Shown here piece by piece: positions 1 to 8,728 of a stretch of 64,000 bases of DNA. The stretch covers positions 6,778,573 through 6,842,572 of the forward strand of contig CM030934.1 in NCBI GenBank assembly GCA_018136815.1, in the 5' to 3' direction. Below the pieces are notes generated by a model, which was not told the DNA's origin, did not search any database, and saw only the letters and a list, made by a program, of their open reading frames with translations. Each line of letters begins with the position of its first letter. Position 1 is the stretch's first letter. The stretch comes from Isochrysis galbana. Its lineage: Eukaryota > Haptophyta > Isochrysidales > Isochrysidaceae. Position numbers and translations under genes: made by a program.

Positions 1-3000
1 TGTCAGCCAGGGTGCTGTTCACCGTGAGGGCAACGTCCGGGAGAACGAACCCTTGAGCTGCGCGGTCGCCATCGGCACGGCAGACCACGAGATCGCGGAC
101 ATAGAGGCAGTGACAAGGGTAGAGCGGGGGCGGCGTGTCCGCGATAGATTCCACCGGAAGTGAGGTTCCGGCTCCGGGTGACAGGGTGGTTGGATTGGAG
201 GCTAGCCTGGACGGAGAAGATTCATCGACGTGGGGCACTCGCTCGATAGCGGCGGCTACCGTCTGCGGCACGAATGGTATTGAAGAGTATGGGGATGCCT
301 TTGCCGAACTAGAGGGGTTAGGCACGCCATCATAGCCTAGCCCTCGACGGTCCGTCGGATGCCGAGGTTGATCCATTTGGCGTGACCATTCCTTCTCCAG
401 GGACTTCTGCAAGTCTGTCTTCGGAAGCTTCGACAACTCGGAAAAACCAGCCGCACTGAGGCCCCTAGCGGCAGCCCCATCGCCACAACAATGCCTGTGG
501 AGTACCTTCTCCGTCGGCGGCGTCGGAGGGCTTGGTCTCGAGGGCCTGCATGCTCCGGTGTTCTGGAGTCTCGGGCGTATCATCTTCTCCCGAGTCCAGC
601 CCAACATCCCCGTTTTCAAGTGGCCTTTCGGCTACGACCGAACCGGTCGGTTCGGCCACTCCTTCGTCGCCAGCCGTGAAGGAGGCGCTCGGAGATAGTG
701 CATTGATGCCTTGAGAGCCCAGTCGAGACAAGATGGGAGGTTCCGACGGCTCCGCAGCTGCCGCTTGCTCAGCGATTTCTTGGGCGATGGAAGGCGTGAC
801 ATCCCGCCACCGATGGACCCCCGAAATTACATCACGGTCGAAGACCTGCCACTTGCTGCGGCGCTTCTTCACCGTGTTTGGAGGGCCTGGCGTTGTAGAG
901 CGGTCCTTTATGGGCCACTCCCACGGCGTGAAGCGGTCTCCTTTCGCCTCGGTCCCGTCTTGCGATACGTTAGTTTCCGAGTCCTCCTGATGAAGCAGGC
1001 GAGACGCATCGGCAACGGGGCCTACGTCCGGGATCACGACAACCGAATCAGACACTAGCGAACCGCTGGGAGGCGTGAGGTGAGAGCTAGAAGCTGCTTC
1101 GCCTCTCCCCTCCATGAAGCGAGCCAGAGCCGTCCTCGGCTCAGCCAGTTCGAAGCCGGTCGAGCAGAGCGAAGGGCGTTCTCTCAAGCTGGCAGCAGCT
1201 TGGGAAATTGCCCAGTCCACCGTGAAGTCGAGCGAACGCGACGCCTTGGCTTTGCGCGCATAACGGCGCAAGACTGGCATCCACTGGGCCGCCATTGCAC
1301 CGGCAATGCCCACATAGGTGCGGCTGCGAAGGGCGCCACGGTGGGGCGACGGCGATAGATCCGCCATCGCGGATAGACGTCCCTCGACAATCTTCGAAGG
1401 CTGCAGGGGCGGGAGTGAAGCCGTCAGGTACAGGCCAGTTGCCTTTTGATGGCCCGTGCCGTGCTGCCACGGCTGCACAAACTGCCGCGGTCGCAACCCC
1501 CCGACTAAGGCAGAGGCTTCCGCGTGCATTCGAGGATTTTCGACGGCAACGAAAGGCGCGTCGGCGCTTGCCATGGCGAGGAAGACTCTAGCGGCGGATT
1601 CGAGAGCCTGGCGACGTCCCGGTTCCCGATCGAGCCACTGGCAACTCACCGCCGACAAATACGTGCACGGCGGATGCGCGACCACGAGGTCCCAACCGAG
1701 ATTTTGAATGTGAAGAGCATCTCCGCAGAAGTGGGGAATGTAGTCGATCTCCGACGGTCGTAGATCGCACGTCGCGACGTGCGCTCCGGCAAGTAGGAAC
1801 ATCGAAGACACGACCCCGCTAGCTTCACCGACGACTAGAACGCGGGGTGGAGGAATCCCCTCGGCCGCGTCGAACGTCACGGCGTCGTGGATCGCTGCCA
1901 ACTCAGCGCAAAGCTCGTCAAAATGCGTCGGCAACACGGCAGAGGGCGATGCATGAGTGCTCGCGTCCGGCCGCCGCAAGGCTAGAGCAGCTTCGGCGAG
2001 ATGGCGGGGCAAGATGACGGAGGAACCGCTAGCCCGGGCACGGGAGGCGGCTAACATTTGAAGCTCGCGCGTAGGGGCGCGGGCAGTTTCAGTAGACTTG
2101 GCGGCCGAGGAACAACCAACCACGGCGATCCGGTGGATGGCCTCGGCAGTGGAATTCAGGGGAAGGAGATCGTCGCCCTCGAGTTTCGGTGGGCTAGACA
2201 TGAAGGGGGTTGGCTCCGGCGGGCGATCCCTGGAACGGGGATCCTCCGGAGAGCCGAGAGAAAGAGGAGACGCCGGCGTCCGTGTGGTGCGCGACGTGGG
2301 ATCGTAATCGACGGCCCCTGCGTCTCCCGAGGCTGGAGTGGCCACGGCGTGAGCGCGGAAAGCCGCAGCTCCCTTGGAACCTTCAACTTCATCGACCCCG
2401 GAAGCCGACCCTTCCGGGTCGGGAACCAGGTCAGAAACGAGAACAGGTGCAACTTCGAGACGAGAGAATGAACACGATGACGGAGAAATATAACGAACCG
2501 GGGAGAGAGGTGAAGAGGAGACACTAGTCTCCGCCTCAACAGCACGAGAACCTACGGTAGACAACGACGATTCGTCCGCAGAGCGGCTCCGGCTATGGCC
2601 CTTGGGAGAGAGGTCTCCAGAGGGGTCCCGCCGGGAAAGAGCAGAAACAGGTAAAGCAGCAACAACGTTTTCGTACGCGGCAGCGGCCACGTCGGACCTA
2701 TCCATAGAACCTAGAGCAGAAGATGATACCGAGTCGACAGCCCTCGAGGGCTTCACAACTGTTCGTTTACGAAACGAAGAGACCGAAGACGCGTCGAATC
2801 TACCTAGCCCACCCCCTTGGGCAGGGCCGTCGGGGGGTGAATCCAGGGATGAAGATGCGTCGAAAGACCTAGGAGAGTTAGAAGGAACCGATGACAGCAT
2901 AGTATCCGTAGAAATAGATTCCAAGAGGGGCAGCGAGCGAGAATCGGCCCCTAACATCCTAATAGCGTGCGGAGTAATAGAAGAACTTGTAGACGTACAC

Positions 3001-3293
3001 GAATTTCGGAGAGTCGGGTCGCGACTATCTCCGGGGCAAACCTGTTTCCAGGAGCCCGGGTCAAGTGTCGACTCCGGCTTCCGAGATAGCCGTCCGGCGG
3101 GGGCTTCAGCCGGCGAGGCGGCTCCCACCGTCGAAGACTGAATGGAGCTAGAGACAGGGGGAGAATCGCCGCGTTGACAGCTCTTCTCCCCAAGCGACGT
3201 AGGGATCGGATCGGGATGGTGGTGGTGGCGTTCGGGCCCACCGCCCGCGATGTTCTCCGCCAGGGTTTGAAGGACGGGGACCCCGCCGGACCC
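1..3293 (-). pseudogene. Pol N-terminal region of element A with methyltransferase-like domain; frameshifted
   Basis: The frame is open from just after the gag stop (3294-3296, UAG) and continues gag's own frame. It encodes a long Ser/Pro-rich region, then the cytosine-methyltransferase-like domain (about 1265-1850), then another low-complexity linker. Near 465-475 the sequence has one extra base compared with copy B, which shifts the frame and ends translation at 465. Further left the homology with copy B continues in another frame to base 1. Protease, RT and integrase of this copy would lie outside the window. There is no ATG at the start of the frame, so expression as a gag-pol readthrough product is more likely than independent initiation. 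The frameshift could also be a sequencing error in a recent copy. Confidence 0.8.
1265..1850 (-). other. Phage-type DNA cytosine methyltransferase-like domain (element A copy)
   Basis: This is the same domain as at 40640-41285 in copy B, with only a few residue differences. All signature blocks remain: the SAM-loop-like VGEASG, CDLRPSE, HPPC, VENPRMH, QPWQHG and the C-terminal RSRTY...AMAAQW. It lies upstream of this copy's frameshift, so it is still in an open frame. Confidence 0.75.
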
Positions 3294-6011
3294 CTACTGA
3301 GGCTTAACCCGGACCATCGAGCGAAGAAGCTTATGAATGTGCTCGTCCGATCCACACTCTCCGCAGCCAGCCTCACACAGAAAGCGAATATATGGCTGAC
3401 AGATGACGGGGTTGTGAGCACCGTCTCCCGTGCCATATTTCCAGGCTTCGCTGGCTGGAGTGCCAGGAGGAGCGTGAGGTCGGAAAGCGCAGAAGGCACA
3501 GCCGTTTTCGTTCGTCCATTCGGTGATTCCCCTATTGATATCGTCCGTCCGTGGAGTTTCCATTGAATTATCGGCCGGTCGGCACTTTGCTAGCGCCGCC
3601 GAGACCCTTGGGTGCTTGGCATAGCCTGCTACGGCCCAGAAGCGGGCTCGGGCCCGATTCCAAAGCTCGGGCGTCCACCGGGATACGCCCAGGTCAGGCG
3701 GTAGCCCTTGGCCGTTCGCCGGCGGATCGCAGCGACGGCTGGGCGGCCGAGACGAGCCTCCCTTTCGACCGGGTGGATCGGTTAGTATAGCCGGCAACGG
3801 TGAGTTGGAGTGGTAACTTGCCGGCGGTGCAGCAGCCCGATAATCAGGCTTCGAAGCAGGCGAATGTCCCTGTCCGCGAAGAGCTTCCGCCACGGTAGCT
3901 TGGACGGCCGCCTGCACGGCGGCAACCATGTCCGTGGTCGAAGCGGTCTTCTGGGACGAGGAAGTCTCGTTCTTTGCCTCGCCTGAGGCTTTAGTGCGTA
4001 CGCTAGCCACGGTTTGCTTCGTCGAGGGCCGGGATTGATGACGCTTCACCCGAGCCTGCTCGTAAGGGCTGAGGTACCGTTGGCAGAGGTTGACGCACGA
4101 GAGCGCCGACCGACCTAGCTCGTGGTTCTCTACGCGGAAACGAGTCTCCGCGAGCACCTCCGCAAATTTAATCGCATTGTCGACGCCGCGCTGAGGATCA
4201 ACCTTATCGTTCCGGATGATTTCTTCGAACCTCTGGTTGATCTCATGGGCCATGTTTGGATGATCCCACACGTTGGTGGAGTCAACCGCGGAATCGCCAA
4301 GCTTGCGGATGTAGGCGCGAACCAAATTCTTGCTGAGCTCACATAGATCAGCGCCGGCCTCGCGCTCCCTCATGCGGTCCCACTCCATCGACGCCGAGTC
4401 TTTCGCGAAACCATCGGCCCCGTTTGCGAAGGTCCCGTCGCATTTGCGAAGAAGGACGTCAGCAGCGAGGACAGGATTGAGAGCGAGGGCGCGGTCCTCC
4501 ACTAGATCGAGGAGGAAGGCGAAGATGCGAGAATTGCCGCTGGAATTGGCTCCGGCTGCCGCGAGGAGGGAGGTAAATATTTCGCGATGATCGCAGCCGA
4601 GCGCTAGTGCCCGCTCCAACGGCTTGATGAGAGTTAGCCGAAATTCGTTCCAGGCTGTCGCCGCGGTTTGAACGTTATCGGAGGCGAGGGCCTTTGGGAA
4701 GCGGAGCTCCGAAAGCTCTTTGCCCATCCTGACCTGATGGTGAAGGGTTTGCTCGGCTGAGAAGCGGCTACGCACCCATTTGAGCAAGTGGTCCTCCTCC
4801 ATGAAAATTCGGCAATGCCAAACGTTGCCCGCCAGGGAGAGGTTGCTCTTCAAAATGGTGTGGATGAGCTCATGCTCGTCGGAGTCGCGGTAAAGGGCGG
4901 CCAGATCGCGTGAGGGCAGGGCGAGGAGATTTTTCCACTCGCTTACAACTGCCTCTCGCTCATCCATCCCCACCGCAAGGCAGGGGTCGCGAGGGTGGCG
5001 GAACGGCACCACCGGGGTCGGGCCCCGGTAAGGGCTCTGATCCTGGCGGCGGGATTCCGATTTGGAGGTCGGGTACGCCGACCGTGGAACCCTAGTAGCC
5101 GGAGAGGCGTGGCCCTTTTGGTCTAGGGCAGGAGGCTCGTCCATGGATGGTTCCTTCTGAGCCGGCCTAGCAGAATCCGCAGCCGCCTCGGTCCGATCCA
5201 TGGACGGACTTGAAGTGGGCTCTTGGCGGGCTTGGAGTAGCTGAGTCAGGGCTTTGAACCCTGCTTCAACTTGATCCCGGAGAAGCCCCTCCCTCGCCTC
5301 TGCCGCGGCAAGGGATGACTGTAGGCGCTCCACAGCCCCTTTTAGGGTGTTGGTCTGCGCTTGAAGCCTTGCCATTTCCGCATCCTGACGCGCCGCGGCC
5401 GTCTCGATCGGGGTGATCTCTTGATCAAAGACCCCTTTTGATGACGGCGGGGCATAGTCCCGGTAAGCGGGGCTTCGGAAGCTGATCCCCTCCCCTTCAC
5501 CGACCTCAGACTCATCATCTCGAAGGTGAGGAGGGGGGTCAAACTGAATCAGAGGCAGGGGACCCTCCTCCACCTCATTGGCCAACTCAGCGACGCTGAA
5601 GTTGGCCTCATGCGGGAGAGGGTCATGCTCCACCATGGCCCGCTGTGATTGCACCCGGTGGGTGCCGAAGGAAGCGGACAAATCCTCGCCATCCGCCACG
5701 AGCTGATCGGAGCCAGTCGTGGAGATAGCAGCCGGGGTGATGGGTGCCATTGGTGTAGCCTCAGAAGCCGTGGGATCACTCGGACATCCCACGGGAGCAA
5801 AAGCTGCAGCGGGCAGAGAAGGTTCCCTGAGGGGTTCCTCCTCTGCGGCCGAGGACGCAAGCTTCGATTTCGTGCTTGTCGAGTCGAGCGGAGCCGGAGG
5901 GCTCTGAGCCACTCCGTCGCGAGCAGCACCGGCGGCTAGCGCGGCGCTTTGGCCCTCCTCCCCACCGGGAGTCGGGTGAATGAAATTCTGGACTGGGTCG
6001 GGCAACCCCAT
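3294..6011 (-). CDS. Gag-like capsid polyprotein of element A, starting inside the LTR
   Basis: The frame is 905 codons from the first ATG (6011) to UAG (3294-3296). It stays open upstream to about 6176 without another ATG. The first 45 codons lie inside the LTR, whose end is at 5877. In order come a Pro/Ala-rich N terminus, a coiled-coil segment rich in Q, E and A, a helical capsid-like middle region (RFSAEQTLHHQVRMG and following), a Lys/Ser/Thr-rich linker, and a Cys/His-rich C terminus (CAFC...H...C...CEAGCGEC) that may bind zinc or nucleic acid. The Gag assignment rests mainly on position and overall character; capsid families diverge too far to confirm by eye. The stop is in frame with pol downstream. 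Confidence 0.75.
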   Translation of the reverse strand: MGLPDPVQNFIHPTPGGEEGQSAALAAGAARDGVAQSPPAPLDSTSTKSKLASSAAEEEPLREPSLPAAAFAPVGCPSDPTASEATPMAPITPAAISTTGSDQLVADGEDLSASFGTHRVQSQRAMVEHDPLPHEANFSVAELANEVEEGPLPLIQFDPPPHLRDDESEVGEGEGISFRSPAYRDYAPPSSKGVFDQEITPIETAAARQDAEMARLQAQTNTLKGAVERLQSSLAAAEAREGLLRDQVEAGFKALTQLLQARQEPTSSPSMDRTEAAADSARPAQKEPSMDEPPALDQKGHASPATRVPRSAYPTSKSESRRQDQSPYRGPTPVVPFRHPRDPCLAVGMDEREAVVSEWKNLLALPSRDLAALYRDSDEHELIHTILKSNLSLAGNVWHCRIFMEEDHLLKWVRSRFSAEQTLHHQVRMGKELSELRFPKALASDNVQTAATAWNEFRLTLIKPLERALALGCDHREIFTSLLAAAGANSSGNSRIFAFLLDLVEDRALALNPVLAADVLLRKCDGTFANGADGFAKDSASMEWDRMREREAGADLCELSKNLVRAYIRKLGDSAVDSTNVWDHPNMAHEINQRFEEIIRNDKVDPQRGVDNAIKFAEVLAETRFRVENHELGRSALSCVNLCQRYLSPYEQARVKRHQSRPSTKQTVASVRTKASGEAKNETSSSQKTASTTDMVAAVQAAVQATVAEALRGQGHSPASKPDYRAAAPPASYHSNSPLPAILTDPPGRKGGSSRPPSRRCDPPANGQGLPPDLGVSRWTPELWNRARARFWAVAGYAKHPRVSAALAKCRPADNSMETPRTDDINRGITEWTNENGCAFCAFRPHAPPGTPASEAWKYGTGDGAHNPVICQPYIRFLCEAGCGECGSDEHIHKLLRSMVRVKPQ

Positions 6012-7199
6012 TTGGGTGTCTGGACGGGGAACGAACGGCGAACGAAGGGCTGTGGGGCGGCGAGGCGCTCCTAGCGGCCCTAGTGTGTTGGGTTTTAAGA
6101 GATTGTTAGACCTACAAAGAACTCTTCCCTCAGGGAGGGAGCCTAAGCTGCTTGAGTGCAGCGACGCAGCGAACAACGACGGACAACGGAGCTGAGAACA
6201 ACAGGATACACCGACTCACGAACACACCGGAATCATTCACCCAAACCAAGCAAATTATCAAGCAACCGCGACCCCAAATCACCGATAACTCAAACACGTC
6301 GCGAGAGACGGAGAGAGAGAGCGAGAGAGAGAGAGACTCCGCAGCGACGGCCGGAGCGTGTCTCCGTTGTAACTTCCCACGTAGCGGAGAGTCCGAAGGG
6401 GAGCGTCGTGTCGCGCGACCACGGCGATCACTTTGGATACAGATCGCGACGAGATATCTTCACGACCGAATAAATCTTGCCGTTGAGCGTGAACCTTCTA
6501 GACGCTTCTAACGAACAACCCTGAGTAGCAACCAAGGGGAAGAAACACCAAAGGGGCCAAGGGCTTGCATGTAACTTGCATCAAGGGGAAAGATTCCCTC
6601 ACCTAGGAAGCGAACCTACACCGGTCTCCAAGGGGAGATGGCAAATTAAACCTCAAATCTCGAGCGGATAGAGCAACCGACTTGCTCGCCAAAACCTTGA
6701 CCGAGAAGAAAGAAGCAAGGACCTACAAGCCAAGGGTAGCGGACCTAGGGAATGTGAGAGGAAATTTCCGAACGCCAACGCCAAACGCCGAACGCGGGAA
6801 GGCAACGAAACCCTAACCAGGCCAAGCAGAACCTACGAAGAACAGGCCTGGACGACAACGAAAGTGAGCAGGTCCCAAGAAAGAACCGGAACCCAACAAG
6901 AAACGACAAGCCTTGCAAGAAGCTAAACAAGCCTTCACAAGGTAACCTGAGAGCCTGAGACAAGCGCGCAGCGAGTGACAGGCGACCTGGCTCCTTTGGG
7001 TAAAGATTACCCGAAAGGAGGAAACCTGGAATCTAGACCTGACAAACAGGCTAGAAGGAACGAAACGAGAACTCGAATTCTAGATCGCTAGGGACGAACC
7101 CTACCAACCTAGATGTACCTGAGCTTCACCGTGTGGCCGCACGGCGAAGGACCTGGAAACAAGAGCCTGGAAATCGCATCATCTAAGATGAATGCGACA
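5877..7199 (-). repeat. 5' LTR of element A
   Basis: About 1,323 bp, beginning TGTCG at 7199 and ending CGACA at 5877, a 5-bp terminal inverted repeat with the TG...CA ends usual for LTRs. It aligns end to end with the LTR at 47282-48609 with scattered differences. The last 135 bp code for the gag N terminus. The bases just past the LTR (5876 downwards) do not begin with TGG and show no obvious tRNA 3'-end complement. Confidence 0.88.
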
Positions 7200-7661
7200 A
7201 GTCTCTCTCTCTCTCGCTCTCTCTCTCCGTCTCTCGCGACGTGTTTGAGTTATCGGTGATTTGGGGTCGCGGTTGCTTGATAATTTGCTTGGTTTGGGTG
7301 AATGATTTCGGTGTGTTCGTGAGTCGGTGTATCCTGTTGTTCTCAGCTCCGTTGTCCGTCGTTGTTCGCTGCGTCGCTGCACTCAAGCAGCCTAGGCTCC
7401 CTCCCTGAGGGAAGAGTTCTTTGTAGGTCTAACAATCTCTTAAAACCCAACACACTAGGGCCGCTAGGAGCGCCTCGCCGCCCCACCGCCCTTCGTTCGC
7501 CGTTCGTCCCCCGTCCAGACACCCAAATGGGGTTGCCCGACCCAGTCCAGAATTTCATTCACCCGACTCCCGGTGGGGAGGAGGGCCAAAGCGCCGCGCT
7601 AGCCGCCGGTGCTGCTCGCGACGGAGTGGCTCAGAGCCCTCCGGCTCCGCTCGACTCGACA
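7200..7661 (+). repeat. LTR 3' portion (older copy, plus strand), target of element A
   Basis: It matches the downstream part of the family LTR (48149-48609): a TC-rich stretch, the leader, then the gag start with its ATG at 7527, ending at the LTR terminus CGACA at 7661 before unrelated sequence. The upstream part of this LTR is expected left of element A, outside the window. With the reverse-oriented LTR at 5877-7199 it forms an imperfect inverted repeat of about 460 bp per arm. Confidence 0.85.
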
Positions 7662-8728
7662 ATCGCACAAACAAACCAATGAAATCAGTAAGGACAAACG
7701 AACACATTCGGCGTGCAATGCGGCGGAGCTTCGAGACTTCGAGACAACTCACTGGTGAAAACAAAACTCACTCAATTTTCTCACACAACGCATGGTGGAG
7801 ACACCGCATCCGCATAGAGTATATAAAATACTCTGGATGCGACAACGATGAGCCGCTTGCGCCGCGCTTGCTGCGCCCGCATCTGCGTCTCAACCTGGGC
7901 GACGAGAGTGGGCCAGAGGCGCGCGTGGCCATGAATGACCTCGGCTGCGCCGGTCACGCCGGCCAGCGCGGCCCGGTTCTCTTGGTTCACTCGCGCGCCA
8001 GCCCGTGGCGAGCGGGGGCTCCTGGGCGCCATCGCGACGATGGCAGCCGGCGCCGAGTGATCCAGAGCGTTCAGTTTTGTTTTGACAAAGCAAAAAATTA
8101 GATAAATTTTTGCGGCCGTTTTCCCCATAACGCGCGCGACTGTCGGCAAGGGGGGTTACCATTTCCACCCGGCACCCGGGGACTTAAATGTACACATAGT
8201 CATGGAGAGCCATACTCTTCTAAAAATGTCTTGATTTGCCCAAATAGTTCCTGGTACTAGTACGAGTACTTTACAGTACCTGGTACATTTCTCCATCCAC
8301 TCCCCGCCTCTTCTCCTCTCTCCCCCCTCTCCCACCCCTTTCCCCCCCGTCTCCCCCCTCTCTCTGATGATTTCCTTTCCCCCTTCATCTGTTCTCAAGG
8401 TTTTTCCCCTCTCCCTCTTCCCCCCAATCCCCCCCTCCCCCCCCCCCCCGCCTCTCCCCCCCGCGCGAGCGCCGCCGACGCCGCTCTCTCTCTCTCGCGC
8501 CTCTCTTCCCCTTCATCGGTCGGCGCGCTGGCTCCCCTTCCCTTCCCCCCCCGTCCCCCTCCCTTCCCTCCCCTACCTCTCGCCCCAACCCCCGCCTTCA
8601 CGCTCCTCCCCTTTCCTGCGCGTGCCCCCTTCAACCTCCCTCTCCCCCCTCCCCGCCCGCCACTCTCCCTCCTCCCTCCCTCCCTCCCTCCCTTCCTCCC
8701 TCTCTCTCTCTCACTGTGCTTCCCCACG
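7662..8728. other. Intergenic region with TATA-like palindrome and CT-rich leader of the Omp85 gene
   Basis: No convincing gene. Near 7817-7833 a short palindrome embeds TATATAAA. From about 8280 to 8725 the plus strand is almost pure C/T (CCCTC, CTCTC runs) directly up to the ATG at 8729, as expected for the promoter/5' leader of the downstream gene. Confidence 0.5.

Larger units (their letters stand above)
1..7199 (-). mobile_element. Ty3/gypsy-type LTR retrotransposon copy A, truncated by the window's left edge
   Basis: Minus-strand element whose 5' LTR starts at 7199 (TGTCG) and ends at 5877 (CGACA). Gag and then pol follow leftwards, and the window ends inside the region just before the protease DTG motif. 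It is collinear and nearly identical with plus-strand copy B (38581-48609), to which base 1 aligns near 42545. Immediately right of 7199 lies the downstream part of another LTR of the same family in the opposite orientation, so this copy probably inserted into an older LTR. AGTCT at 7200-7204 is the expected target duplication; its partner would lie outside the window. Confidence 0.9.

Noticed and set aside
6012-6176. Longer gag starting at TTG 6176
   Set aside because: Not an ATG. The first ATG in the frame is 6011, and the upstream part is probably an untranslated leader that happens to be open.
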